Shown: in pieces, positions 8,300-17,628 of the stretch | Layout of the letters: each line of letters starts with the position of its first letter | How positions within the stretch are numbered: position 1 is the first letter of the stretch | Source: CAYHPY01 sp964358485 | GTDB lineage: Bacteria > Elusimicrobiota > Elusimicrobia > UBA1565 > UBA9628 | Length of the DNA: 64,000 nt | Direction: 5' to 3' | Assembly (NCBI GenBank): GCA_964358485.1 | Contig: CAYHPY010000002.1 | Coordinates: 124,001-188,000, forward strand | Made by a program: the position numbers and the translations under genes | Notes under the pieces: model-generated | What the model was told of the DNA's origin: nothing | Database searches by the model: none | What the model saw: the letters and a program-made list of their open reading frames with translations, nothing else

Positions 8300-9725
8300 A
8301 CACCATCGCCGGCACGGTCTTTAGGATGATCTCCAGGTCCATGCCCAGGGACCAGTGCTCGATGTAGAACATGTCGATGGCGAAGCGCTGGTCGCTGGAG
8401 ACGTCCGAGCGCCCCGAGACCTGCCAGAGCCCGGTGATGCCGGGGAGGATGTTCATGCGTTTCTTGGCCGTGGCGCCGAAGTCTTTCTCCAGGCGTTCGA
8501 CCTCGCCGGTGGTCAGGGCCAGGGGGCGGGGGCCGACCACGCTCATCTCGCCGCGCACGACGTTGAGGAACTGCGGGAATTCGTCCAGCGAGAATCGGCG
8601 CAGGAACTTTCCGACCTTGGTCACCCGCGGATCCTCCTTGGCCTTGAAGAAGGCCCCTTCCTGGGTGTTGAGGCTTTGCACCGAGGCGATCTTGGATTCG
8701 GCGTCGGCCACCATGGTCCGGAATTTGAAGGCCTCGAAGACCCGGCCCTTGAAGCCGTAGCGCTTCTGTTTGTACAGGACGGGGCCCTTGCTGTCGAGCT
8801 TGATGAGCAGGCAGACCAGCCCGAGCGGGAGGGCGGCGGCCGCCAGGACCAAGGTGCTGAACACCAGGTCGAAGCTCCTCTTGGCCATGAAGTTGAGGCG
8901 GGTCATGGAGGTGTGCTGGATCCGGTAGGCGGGCAGGCCCAGGCTGTGGTCCATCTGGACCTCGCCCAGGCGCAATTCCAAGAGGTCGGGCACCATCTTG
9001 AAGGCGATGTCCATGGAGTCGCAGACTTCCGCGGCTTCCAGAATCCGGGCGTGAGGCAGAGAGGAACGGAGCAGGATCAGCTCCATGACGCCCTTTTCCT
9101 TCAGCAGGGCCTCGAGCTCCGCGGGGGAGGGAAGTTCGGGAATCTGGTGGATCCCCGCCCCGGGATGGCGCCGGGTGATCCGCTCCTTGACCACGTCGGC
9201 CACCACGTCGCCCCCGATCAGGAGCACGGGGCTGGCCGATTCCAGGCGGGCCAGGAGCGAGTCCAGCCAGAGGACCAGGAAGTGGGAGGTGGAAACCAGG
9301 ATCAGGGCGATGGGCATGGCCATGACCAGCATCATGCGCGAATAGCCCAGGCGTTGGTAGATGTAGGTGGCCACCATGGTCGCCAAGGTCCCGTAGAGGC
9401 AGCCCTTGAGGATCTGCAGGAAGCGGTCGGCCGACTGCATCCAAGGGTTGGTGTAGAGCTTGGAGGAATAGCCGAAGATCATCAGCCACAGGGGGACCAC
9501 CGCGAAAAGCATGCTTCCGTAGACGGGCCAGGCCGCCGCGTCTCCGGCCGGGGGGAATCGCTCCAGCCACCAGGGCCATTGAAACCGCGCCTGATAGGCC
9601 AGAAAGTAAGACGCGGTCACCGCGGCTCCGTCCGAGAGGAAATGAAACGCCGTGCGAGCCGTGTGCCGGACCCATGGGGGAAACAGCCCCGGAGTCCGCG
9701 CGGCGGGCGTCGCGGCTTCGCTCAT
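8280..9725 (-). CDS. Polyprenyl-phosphate glycosyl-1-phosphate transferase
   Basis: 481-aa initiating enzyme of lipid-linked polysaccharide synthesis (WbaP/WcaJ/ExoY superfamily). It transfers a sugar-1-phosphate from a UDP-sugar to undecaprenyl phosphate in the inner membrane. Four to five N-terminal membrane helices precede a soluble CoA-binding-like region (VLLIGGDVVADVV). The catalytic bacterial sugar-transferase domain is at about residues 285-481 (KRSFDLVFSTLVL, FEAFKFRTMVADAE, RRFSLDEFPQFLNVVRGEMSVVGPRP, GITGLWQVSGRSD). TATAAT sits six bases before the ATG, suggesting an internal leaderless promoter. Overlaps the GH8 start by 20 bases. Confidence 0.93.
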   Translation of the reverse strand: MSEAATPAARTPGLFPPWVRHTARTAFHFLSDGAAVTASYFLAYQARFQWPWWLERFPPAGDAAAWPVYGSMLFAVVPLWLMIFGYSSKLYTNPWMQSADRFLQILKGCLYGTLATMVATYIYQRLGYSRMMLVMAMPIALILVSTSHFLVLWLDSLLARLESASPVLLIGGDVVADVVKERITRRHPGAGIHQIPELPSPAELEALLKEKGVMELILLRSSLPHARILEAAEVCDSMDIAFKMVPDLLELRLGEVQMDHSLGLPAYRIQHTSMTRLNFMAKRSFDLVFSTLVLAAAALPLGLVCLLIKLDSKGPVLYKQKRYGFKGRVFEAFKFRTMVADAESKIASVQSLNTQEGAFFKAKEDPRVTKVGKFLRRFSLDEFPQFLNVVRGEMSVVGPRPLALTTGEVERLEKDFGATAKKRMNILPGITGLWQVSGRSDVSSDQRFAIDMFYIEHWSLGMDLEIILKTVPAMVFGKGAY

Positions 9726-9731
9726 CGTCCG

Positions 9732-9737
9732 ATTATA
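9732..9737 (-). promoter_or_regulatory. Internal -10 (TATAAT) for the sugar transferase
   Basis: Perfect TATAAT on the minus strand, six bases before ATG 9725 and directly after the stop codon of the preceding GT2 gene. Any transcript from here would be leaderless. Confidence 0.45.
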
Positions 9738-10424
9738 TCAATCCGCCAGCCGGTACCTGAAGAGGCACCAGAGATATCCCAGGGCGTCGGTCCACTTGAT
9801 CTTCTTGCCTTCCGCGTAAGTCCGGCCGCTGTAGGAAATGGGGACCTCGTAGATTCGCAGGCGCCGGCGGCAGATCTTGGCCGTGAGCTCCGCCTCGATG
9901 CCGAAGCCCTCGCTTCTCAGAGGAATGGGCTTGAGCCGCTCGGCCCGGAACGCCTTGTAGCAGGTGCCCATGTCGGTGAGGTTGATGTCGTAGAGAATGT
10001 TGCAGACCAAGGTGATCGTCCGGTTGGCGAAATAGTGCCAGAAAAGAAGGACGCGGTGCGGGCCTCCCAGAAACCTCGAGCCGTAGACGGCGTCGGCCCG
10101 GCCGTCCACCAGGGGCGCCAGCAGGAGGGGATAGTCCCGGGGATCGTACTCCAGGTCGGCGTCCTGGATGAGGATGAGGTCGCCTTCGGCGGCCTCCAGG
10201 GCGGTCCGCACGGCCGCACCCTTGCCGCGGTTTCGGGGGTGGAAGAGAACCTTTAGGCCGGGTTCCGAGAGCCCCCGCAACGACTGCGCGGTCCCATCGG
10301 TGGAGCCGTCGTCGACCACGATGATTTCCCGCTCCATGCCGGGGTCCTGGATTTTCACCCGGCGCAGGAGTTCCAGGACGGTGGGTTTTTCGTTGTAGAC
10401 CGGAATGAGGACGCTGAGCTTCAT
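9738..10424 (-). CDS. GT2 glycosyltransferase (dolichyl/polyprenyl-phosphate mannose synthase type)
   Basis: 228-aa GT-A glycosyltransferase close to DPM1-like enzymes. It starts LSVLIPVYNEKPTVLELLRRV and carries the nucleotide-binding VVDDGSTDGTAQSL, the DXD-type IQDADLEYDPRDYP and the downstream GTCYKAF. There is no C-terminal membrane helix, so it is likely a peripheral enzyme loading polyprenyl phosphate with a hexose. This would supply a lipid-linked donor for the GT-C-type membrane proteins in the same operon. A 15-base gap separates it from the ligase gene and contains a weak -10-like TAAGAT. Confidence 0.9.
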   Translation of the reverse strand: MKLSVLIPVYNEKPTVLELLRRVKIQDPGMEREIIVVDDGSTDGTAQSLRGLSEPGLKVLFHPRNRGKGAAVRTALEAAEGDLILIQDADLEYDPRDYPLLLAPLVDGRADAVYGSRFLGGPHRVLLFWHYFANRTITLVCNILYDINLTDMGTCYKAFRAERLKPIPLRSEGFGIEAELTAKICRRRLRIYEVPISYSGRTYAEGKKIKWTDALGYLWCLFRYRLAD

Positions 10425-10440
10425 CGAGACGGGTATCTTA

Positions 10441-11646
10441 TCAATTCTTCCGGGCTTGTCCCTCGTCGACCGCGTCGGCGGTGAGCTCGATGAACAGCAT
10501 CAAAGTCATCAGGATTTCGACTTGGAAGGAAACTTCCGTCAAATTCATGACCCAGAAGGCTCCCCAGGCCGAGAAGGCCCAAAGGTTCCACGGGGAGGGA
10601 TCGCGCCGGGCTCGCCGCCAGGACCGTCCCGTGAACACGACGATCACGATCAGGAGGGCGGCGGCGCCCACCAGGCCGCGCTCGGCCAAGTGGTGCAGGT
10701 AGAGGTTGTGGGCGGAGTTCCAGATCCACTCTCCGTCCACTTTTCCGCGGAAATAATTGATGAAGGAGGTGTGGAAGTTGCCCGGCCCCAGCCCGAAGAC
10801 GGGGCGGTCCTGGAACATCCGAAGGGCGGTTTTCCACAGGATGAACCGGTGGAAATTGGGATTGAGGCCGTTGTCCCCCTGGTCGATCCCGGTGAGGGTG
10901 ATGGCCGTGAAGAAGGAGCGCCATTTCGAGACGAGCCGTTCCATGGCGAACGCCCCCGCCGCGGCCCCGGCGATGGCCAGGGGAATGAGGCGGCGGTGGG
11001 GGCGGGACACCAGGCACAGGGCCCCGAAGCCGCCCGCCAGGGCCACCAGCGCCCCGCGGGTCTGGCTGAGCAGCATGGCCCCCAGGCAGAGAGCCAATAG
11101 GACCAGCGTCGCTCCCAGGCCGCGGGGACCGTCGGCTCCCGCCTCGGGTTTTCTCCAAAAGCAGAGGATGCCCAGGATGGCCAGGGCCATCTGCTGGCCG
11201 TAGGTGACCGCATGCACGAAGGCGTGGGCCCGGACCCGCATGATCTCCGGCTCGTCGCCGTAGGTCATGGTCAAGGCCTGGAAAATCCCAAAAGCCGCGG
11301 TGAAGGCGAAGGCCGCGGCCAGAGCCTGCGGAATGCGGCGGGTCCGGACCAGGGGCAAGGAGAGCGCCAGGAGGGTGACGATCCAGACTTTATGGAAGTC
11401 CCGCTGAAGCTCTCCGTAGACGCGGCTCGGGTTGAGGGCCGTGTAGCTCACGAAGAGCGCGGCCCCGAAGTAAATCCAAAGCGCGACGGCGGGCGGGGAG
11501 ACGGCCCGCTTCCAGGGGACGGCGCCTCCGGCCGCCGCCCGCCAGAGCAGGGCGGCCGAGAGGGTCGCGGCCGCGATGTTGACTCCCGCGATGGAGACGG
11601 GCAGGGCCAGAGCCAGGAAGACGGCGGCCGAATCGAGGGCGCTCAT
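10441..11646 (-). CDS. O-antigen ligase / polymerase family membrane protein
   Basis: 401-aa polytopic protein (about 11-12 helices) of the Wzy_C / WaaL family. The signature periplasmic region is present: FGLGPGNFHTSFINYFRGKVDGEWIW followed by NSAHNLYLHHLAERGLVG. In such proteins this loop carries the catalytic residues that transfer or polymerise undecaprenyl-linked glycan. ATG 11646 overlaps the stop of the next upstream gene. WaaL and Wzy functions cannot be separated from sequence alone. Confidence 0.88.
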   Translation of the reverse strand: MSALDSAAVFLALALPVSIAGVNIAAATLSAALLWRAAAGGAVPWKRAVSPPAVALWIYFGAALFVSYTALNPSRVYGELQRDFHKVWIVTLLALSLPLVRTRRIPQALAAAFAFTAAFGIFQALTMTYGDEPEIMRVRAHAFVHAVTYGQQMALAILGILCFWRKPEAGADGPRGLGATLVLLALCLGAMLLSQTRGALVALAGGFGALCLVSRPHRRLIPLAIAGAAAGAFAMERLVSKWRSFFTAITLTGIDQGDNGLNPNFHRFILWKTALRMFQDRPVFGLGPGNFHTSFINYFRGKVDGEWIWNSAHNLYLHHLAERGLVGAAALLIVIVVFTGRSWRRARRDPSPWNLWAFSAWGAFWVMNLTEVSFQVEILMTLMLFIELTADAVDEGQARKN

Positions 11647-13700
11647 CGTTGCACCGGGGCTCCGACCTCTCCCAACCGGAGCCAGGGGCGAAAGAGGTCC
11701 TGGGGTCTCTCAAAAACGGTCATGCGGGCCTCCAGGGGGCCGGGCGGGATGGGTTTTTTGAGCAGGAACCGGTAGGTCTCCGAAATCTCGGAATTTTTCC
11801 CCCAGGTGGAAGGCGGCTGGAGGTCGTTGAAGCAGGGCCAGAGGGTTTCGTGCCCCGGCCAACGCCCCCGGGAGGCTGAGTAAATCGGGGCGAAGACCTC
11901 CCGTCCTCCCGGGTCGCGCAAAGCGACGACGACGGCGAAATCGGCGACGGGGCGCGTGGAACGCCAAAGGAGAGTGAGTTCAATGTGAGATGGATTTTCT
12001 AATAAACGGACGGAAGTTGACAACAACTGAACGGAATTAGGTAACGAAACAAGCGATGGCTTCCCGCCGGCTGGAAGGCGGCTGGAAGCCGCAAGCCAGA
12101 CGGGCGCATTTAGTTCGGCTAAAGTCCGACACTTCGGGTCCTTGGTAATGTTGAACGATAAAGGATTTTCCCCTCCAGGGAAAATTTTAAGTTTTCCAGC
12201 GCAGGAAAAATTTCCATCGGCCCGGTACTTCGGGTCGTTCTTGCCGTGGTAGACGATCAGGTTCATGCCTTTATAGGGATGCCAATAGAGCGTGTCCCGG
12301 CCGTACATCGAAAGCTGGTTCCGGTAGAAGGCCCCGGTCCGCCCCGGGGTCAAAGTCGTGTCCCCGGGCTCGGCCAGGATTTCGGTTTTGTTCCAGAACA
12401 GCAGGAGGTGTTCGCTGGTCTGGCTGAAGGCCGGGGCCCGGGCCACCGAAACCGGGGCGTCCAGCAGGAAAATGTTGGCGGGCTTTGCCGGGAGCAGGGC
12501 CGGGGCCGCTTCGGTGAAGCGCGCGTGGAGTTCGGCCGAATGGCGCCAGCCGTAGCCTTCGGCGATCCCGGCGGCCGCGGAGAGCCCGAAGACCAGAAAC
12601 ACCGCCGCGGCCAGGCCCCTGCGGACGGCGAGCCCGAGTTCCCGGGATAGGGTCAGGGCGACGGCCGTCAGGGCCAACAAAAACCCGAAGCTGGGCAGGT
12701 AGTTGTGGCGGGGGCTGAGGTACCAGAAAAAATTCGGGGCGTAGGCGCAGAGCATCCAAAGCAGGCCGAACGCGGCGATCCGGCCCAGGCCCGGGCCCTC
12801 GCTTTTCGGCTCGTGGGCCTCGGGGACGCCGAGTCGGCGGGAAAGCCAAGCCCAGGTTCCGGCCAGGGCCAAGACCATGGCCGTGGTGGCCTCGGGGCCG
12901 CCCGCCCAACTTTGCAGGCTTTCCCAAATCGGAAATTTTCTAAGGGGGACGGCCGAGGAAAGCAGGGCCTCCCAAGCCCTTTGTCCCACCTGCCCCAGGC
13001 GGACCACGGGGCGGCCGCCTTCCGAGTGCGGGGAATAGGCCCGCAGAAAGGCGTGGGCGGCGTCGAGGACGATCCCGGCCCCCGCGAAAGAAAGCGCCCA
13101 GGCGCGGGGGAGCCCCGAGTCCGGGCAAAGCCAGACCGCGTAGACCGCGATCGGAAGCCACATGAGGACGCTCTGATCGTAGTCGAAGACGGCCAAAGCC
13201 AGGAGGCCGAGGCAGGCGGCCCAGCGAACGACCGCGTTCAGGCTTTGGGCCGCCGCCAGGCGGCAGGCGGCCAGGAGAAAGGTGGTGGACAGCAGATTCA
13301 TCCCCACCGCCGCCGTCCAGAAATGGGTTTCGCCATGATTTGGATAGACCAGGAATAGGCCCGCGAAAAGGAGGGACCAGCCCAAGGAACCCCCGAGCCG
13401 GACCAAAAGGGAGGCGGCCAGGAGGGCGTTGAGGATGTCCAGTCCCACGCCGAAGAGGTGGAGGCGGGACGGCTCCGGACCCAGGATGCGGTAAAGTCCC
13501 GCGTAATATAGAATGTAGAGGTTTCGGCCCGGGACGTATTTGAGCGTCCGCTCCCGAATCTCCGGCCAATCGGCACCGGACAAGGTCCGGTGGAAAGCGT
13601 GGTCGTCGAGATGCAGGCCGGCCTTCGGCGCGTGCGCCCCAAACACGAGCAGGCCCGTCAAAATCAGAAACAAGGCCGGTCTGCCTTCGATTGTTTTCAA
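11643..13700 (-). CDS. GT-C-like polytopic membrane protein
   Basis: 685-aa protein with about ten hydrophobic helices in the first 420 residues and a soluble C-terminal domain of about 260 residues. The first periplasmic loop has an acidic motif (HLDDHAFHRTLS), as in GT-C glycosyltransferases, and a conserved YPNHGETHFWTAAVG similar to TMTC/GT39-like proteins. It probably uses a polyprenyl-phosphate sugar to glycosylate a periplasmic acceptor. The start is TTG in a TTGA overlap with the upstream gene. An AT-rich island (about 11,990-12,050), including AACGGAA at 12,030, interrupts the GC-rich C-terminal part. Confidence 0.7.
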   Translation of the reverse strand: MKTIEGRPALFLILTGLLVFGAHAPKAGLHLDDHAFHRTLSGADWPEIRERTLKYVPGRNLYILYYAGLYRILGPEPSRLHLFGVGLDILNALLAASLLVRLGGSLGWSLLFAGLFLVYPNHGETHFWTAAVGMNLLSTTFLLAACRLAAAQSLNAVVRWAACLGLLALAVFDYDQSVLMWLPIAVYAVWLCPDSGLPRAWALSFAGAGIVLDAAHAFLRAYSPHSEGGRPVVRLGQVGQRAWEALLSSAVPLRKFPIWESLQSWAGGPEATTAMVLALAGTWAWLSRRLGVPEAHEPKSEGPGLGRIAAFGLLWMLCAYAPNFFWYLSPRHNYLPSFGFLLALTAVALTLSRELGLAVRRGLAAAVFLVFGLSAAAGIAEGYGWRHSAELHARFTEAAPALLPAKPANIFLLDAPVSVARAPAFSQTSEHLLLFWNKTEILAEPGDTTLTPGRTGAFYRNQLSMYGRDTLYWHPYKGMNLIVYHGKNDPKYRADGNFSCAGKLKIFPGGENPLSFNITKDPKCRTLAELNAPVWLAASSRLPAGGKPSLVSLPNSVQLLSTSVRLLENPSHIELTLLWRSTRPVADFAVVVALRDPGGREVFAPIYSASRGRWPGHETLWPCFNDLQPPSTWGKNSEISETYRFLLKKPIPPGPLEARMTVFERPQDLFRPWLRLGEVGAPVQR

Positions 13701-15220
13701 GGCGTAATTCCGTACAATCTTGCCTGTATTCCGTCGTGTATTGGTATTTCCGCCAATAGTTTGGCCTTCAGCCGTCCGTTCCAGACATACCCTTCCACAG
13801 CCTTATTGGCCCGGTTGAGGAATTCCGGCAGTTGATCCCGGGGGATTCCGTCCACGAAGACCGCGTAACGGGCGTTTTTATCCTTGAGCCGGATGAGCGC
13901 CCCTTCCCCGGAGGGTTGCGCGTAACCGAGGCTGATGAAGCGGTAAGGCAGGTCGCGCGCGGCCGAGAGGCAGGCGAGGTTATTGGCGTTAAAGCGCGGG
14001 TGCTCCACGGCAATCGCCACGACCGGCTCTTCTCCGGGCGCGGCGGGCGCCAGCTCGGCAAGCCGGGACAGCAGGTCCCCCCGGGCCCAGCCCGGATCCC
14101 GGCCCGGCGGTCCATTGAAGAGAAGGGCCGGTCCGGTCGGAACTCCGAAGGTCTGGGTGCAAAACACCCCGACCGGGAGGCTGAGGAGCGCCGTCAAAAG
14201 CACGGCGTCCCGCCGTCGGCGCAGGGAAGCCGCCGCCGCGCCCAGGGCGATGGCTGCGGCCGGGAGGATCGGAGTCAGGTACCGGAGCTCTTTGTTGACC
14301 CCGAAGGTGAAGACCGTGAACGGCACGAAAAACCACGCCGCGAGGAATTTATCGGAGGCCTGCAGGGAGCGGTCCTTCGGAAGCGAGGCCCAGGCCAGGA
14401 CTCCGACCGCCGTCGCGGTGAAGAGCAGGGGCCAAGAGAAGACTTCGCGGCCTACTCGGGAAAAGAAGGGGATCAGGACCGACGGGGAGAATACTCCCGC
14501 CTGTCCGTAGCCCCGGGCGACGGCGCCGAAGCCCGCGCTGAACCCGAAGCCGACGACATAGGGAGCGTTGAATGCGTACCAGGTGGACGCCGTCGCCGCG
14601 CCGATGACCAAGGCCTTCTTGGCGTGGGGCCTGAGTTCCCGGCGCTTGAGCAAGATCGGACCGAAGAGGTAAAGAGGATAGAGGGATTTGATCAGCAGGC
14701 CCAGGCCCAGGCAGAGCCCCAGTTCCCAGGGGGAGCGGCGCGAGTCCGGCCGCGCTCGAAGGATGGCCCATTGTCCGGCCAGCACCGCCGCGGTCAAGGA
14801 GCACTCGACGAAAAAGACCCGCGATACCCCGTAAATCATCGGCGTCAGCGCCGTCGCGGCGGCGGCTCCCAGGCCGGCGCGCTCGCCGTAGAGGGCTTTT
14901 CCCACGGCGTAGGCCAGGAAAATGATCGCCGCGAGAAAAAACTCGTTGGCCCAGAGGGCGACGCGTTCCCCGGGTCCGAAGAGCAGGTATAGGGGCAAGG
15001 GGAAAAGGGAGATCAGGGGCGCTTTGATCCGGAAGGCCCCCGTGTATTCCCTCAGAAAACTCGCGGGGCTCTCGAAGAGGGCGTGAAAGAGGCGGAAGCT
15101 GATCTCCAGGTACCAGGCGTCGTCGAACGATGGAGGCCGGAGGTCCCGGGACAGGTACCAGGCGTTGCCCGCCAGGACCGCGGCACAAAGCGCGCAGGCC
15201 GAGGCCTTCCAGAGTCTCAC
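13697..15220 (-). CDS. PMT/ArnT-like (GT39-type) membrane glycosyltransferase
   Basis: 507-aa membrane protein with about 11 helices. After the first helix comes the catalytic-type loop RPPSFDDAWYLEIS, with paired acidic residues as in ArnT/PMT_2 enzymes, then GALIYGERAGL-like and FFVECSLTAAVLAGQW segments. A periplasmic C-terminal domain of about 130 residues follows. It likely transfers a sugar from polyprenyl phosphate to a lipid or glycan on the outer face of the inner membrane. The start is GTG 15220 within a GTGA overlap. The last about 60 codons are AT-richer than the rest. Confidence 0.78.
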   Translation of the reverse strand: MRLWKASACALCAAVLAGNAWYLSRDLRPPSFDDAWYLEISFRLFHALFESPASFLREYTGAFRIKAPLISLFPLPLYLLFGPGERVALWANEFFLAAIIFLAYAVGKALYGERAGLGAAAATALTPMIYGVSRVFFVECSLTAAVLAGQWAILRARPDSRRSPWELGLCLGLGLLIKSLYPLYLFGPILLKRRELRPHAKKALVIGAATASTWYAFNAPYVVGFGFSAGFGAVARGYGQAGVFSPSVLIPFFSRVGREVFSWPLLFTATAVGVLAWASLPKDRSLQASDKFLAAWFFVPFTVFTFGVNKELRYLTPILPAAAIALGAAAASLRRRRDAVLLTALLSLPVGVFCTQTFGVPTGPALLFNGPPGRDPGWARGDLLSRLAELAPAAPGEEPVVAIAVEHPRFNANNLACLSAARDLPYRFISLGYAQPSGEGALIRLKDKNARYAVFVDGIPRDQLPEFLNRANKAVEGYVWNGRLKAKLLAEIPIHDGIQARLYGITP

Positions 15221-17628
15221 GCGGGTCCCGCTTCGGGCGCCTTCGAGAATAGGGCGTAGTAGGCCAGGCCGGCGACATAGGCGCAAAGCAGGGCGGCGGC
15301 CGCGCCGGAAATCCCGAATCGGGGGATCAGGAGCAGGCCCAGTCCCAAGTTTCCGAGCCCAGCCACGAGGCTTCCCGCCACCGAGATCCTCAGGCCCGAA
15401 AAGTCGCGGGCGGCCAGGATCGAGGCCGTCAGCCCGTGGGCCAGGACCAAGGCGGCCGCGCCGCCGAACATTCCCACCCAGCTCCAGTGGAAGGGATATT
15501 TCCGCCCGAAGACCAGGAGGGCCGCGCAGGCGGTCGCGCAGAAGAACGCGAACGCCGCGCCAAATACGGCCGGGCCGAGGCGCTTGAGCGCGGGCCAGGC
15601 GGCCCTCTGCCCTTCGGCGCTGCTGGCGATCGGGACCACGACGTCGCCCAGCATGTAGAGCAGGGCCAGGCTGATCTGGACCGTGGCGGTGAAATAGGCG
15701 CTGAAGACGCCGACCTCGTGGGCGGAGAAGTGGCGGTTGAGGATGAGCCGGGCCGGCCCGATGATGCAGGCCATGGTCACGAGGTTGAGCGCCGCGACCG
15801 AAGCGTAGCCGAAAATCCGGCGGAAGATTCCGGAATCGAAGACCGGCCGCAGGTAATCCTTGAGCGACCAAAGCGAGAAGCCCGTCCCGCAAAGAAAGCT
15901 CGAGATGAGCGCGAGCACCAGAGCCTCGTAGGTTCCCACCCCGGCCGCCACGAACGCGCCGAGAAAGATGGGGGCCGAGAGGCCGTAGACGGTCTCCGAG
16001 AGGCCCCTCCGGGCGAATCGGTAAAGGCCGAGCAGGGGGCTGGAGACCACGACGTAGGCGGCGTTGGCGAAGGAAAACAAAAGCGAGAACTTGAACAGCC
16101 GGTCGGGCAGGGCCAGCGCGGCCTCCAGGGGGGCGCTGATCAGCTCGAGAACCGCCAACCAGGCCAGGCCCCAGAGCAGGAAGCCCCAGAGCGTCGTGGA
16201 GATGAGCTTGGTCCGTTCGGATTCCGAGCTCTCCTGGGAGAGGAATTTCTTCACGGCCACGGGAAAGCCAAGCATCGGCAGGATTTGCAGAAACGCCGCC
16301 AGGGCGATGACCAGGTTGGCCTGGCCGTAGGCGGCCGGTCCCAGGAGCCGCCCCGCGAGGATTTGGGTGGCGACCATCGCGATCTTGGCCGAGCCGTAGA
16401 GAAATCCCACCCAGGTGAAGCCCTTGAGGAAAGATTGGGCGTGGCGGCCCGTCCACCAGGCGGCGGGGGAGGAGGACGCCTCGGGGCGGGGCTTGCGGCG
16501 GGTCCAGGCTTGGCGCATCGTCTCATGCAGACGCGCGAATTCCGCCTCGTAGGTGTGCTCCCGGGCAAGGGCGACGCGGGCTTGGCGGCGCTCCGGAGTC
16601 TCGGTTTTGGGCAGTTCTAGGGCCAACTTGACCCATTGCTCCGGAGTCTCGGCGATGTGGATATGCTCGGAGTAGCCCTTGAGCGAGGGCAGGGGCGTGG
16701 CCAGGACCGGCCGGCCCATGGCCAGGCATTCGTAAATCTTGGCGGGGACCACGCCCATGTGGAACGGGGTCAGCTTGTAGGGCATCAGAAAGGCGTCGAA
16801 ATTCTCCAGCCGCGCCAGGAGCTTGTCGAGGTCGGTCGGCGCCAAGCGCCGGACCGCCGGATGAAAGGCGGGCTCGGGGCCCTTGGTGTAGCCGCTCACG
16901 GTGACCTCAAAGCCCGCTTCGGCCAGCGCGGAGACCAGTCCGTCGTCGAGGTCCGGGGACCAGGAGCCGTAGTAGCAGAAGCGGCGGAAGGCCGGGTCCG
17001 GGGGCTTGGCGTCGAAGTAGCGGGCCGGGACCCCTTGATGGATCTGTGCGACCTGGGGGTGCTCGGCCGTTTTTTGCTTGTAGAGAAAATCCGAGTCGCA
17101 GACGACCTGGTCGGTTAAAGACAGGAGTTCCTTCTCCAGCAGGAGCAAATCGACGGGGGCGTTGGGGTGGCCGCGGAAGTTGGAGGCGCAGTCGTAGATC
17201 AACAGCGACGGCGAGAGCCTTCGTATCATCTCCAACGCCGTCGCTGTCGGAAAGTACGTTATTACTATTGGATTCTTTTCCAACCCCATTCCGTCCAGTA
17301 ATCCGTTCAATTGCGGCAAAAATATCTTTTCGTTTATTTTTCTAAATAATCCGTTCGTCGGCGGCAAAACCCGCGGAGGGACGACCCGCACCCCCGGAAC
17401 CGGCTCAACCGCCCCGTCCTCCGGGGAATGGGCGATGTTGACCGCCTTGCGCCAGACCCGGCCGAGGTCCTTGAGCCCGGGATCGCGGAAGCCGGAATTC
17501 TCGACGAAAAAGACCTCGTGCCCCGCCCGCGCCAATTGTTCGGCGAAGATCTGGTGCCGTTGCCAGGGCGCGTCCCAATCGATCGAGCTGAGAATGACGA
17601 TCTGGCGCCCTTCGAAGGCCGGGCTCAT
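15217..17628 (-). CDS. Glycosyltransferase fused to Wzx/MATE-type polysaccharide flippase
   Basis: 803-aa two-domain protein in one uninterrupted frame. Residues 1 to about 385 are a GT-B glycosyltransferase (IDWDAPWQRHQIFAEQLARAGH, CYYGSWSPDLDD, PAKIYECLAMGRPVLATPLPS). Residues about 398-803 are a 12-14-helix polysaccharide flippase of the MOP superfamily (GRLLGPAAYGQANLVIAL, RHFSAHEVGVFSAYF). It would add a sugar on the cytosolic face and flip the lipid-linked product. ATG 17628 is in an ATGA overlap with the reductase gene. An AT-rich island (17,255-17,350) encodes a loop of the transferase domain. Confidence 0.88.
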   Translation of the reverse strand: MSPAFEGRQIVILSSIDWDAPWQRHQIFAEQLARAGHEVFFVENSGFRDPGLKDLGRVWRKAVNIAHSPEDGAVEPVPGVRVVPPRVLPPTNGLFRKINEKIFLPQLNGLLDGMGLEKNPIVITYFPTATALEMIRRLSPSLLIYDCASNFRGHPNAPVDLLLLEKELLSLTDQVVCDSDFLYKQKTAEHPQVAQIHQGVPARYFDAKPPDPAFRRFCYYGSWSPDLDDGLVSALAEAGFEVTVSGYTKGPEPAFHPAVRRLAPTDLDKLLARLENFDAFLMPYKLTPFHMGVVPAKIYECLAMGRPVLATPLPSLKGYSEHIHIAETPEQWVKLALELPKTETPERRQARVALAREHTYEAEFARLHETMRQAWTRRKPRPEASSSPAAWWTGRHAQSFLKGFTWVGFLYGSAKIAMVATQILAGRLLGPAAYGQANLVIALAAFLQILPMLGFPVAVKKFLSQESSESERTKLISTTLWGFLLWGLAWLAVLELISAPLEAALALPDRLFKFSLLFSFANAAYVVVSSPLLGLYRFARRGLSETVYGLSAPIFLGAFVAAGVGTYEALVLALISSFLCGTGFSLWSLKDYLRPVFDSGIFRRIFGYASVAALNLVTMACIIGPARLILNRHFSAHEVGVFSAYFTATVQISLALLYMLGDVVVPIASSAEGQRAAWPALKRLGPAVFGAAFAFFCATACAALLVFGRKYPFHWSWVGMFGGAAALVLAHGLTASILAARDFSGLRISVAGSLVAGLGNLGLGLLLIPRFGISGAAAALLCAYVAGLAYYALFSKAPEAGPA

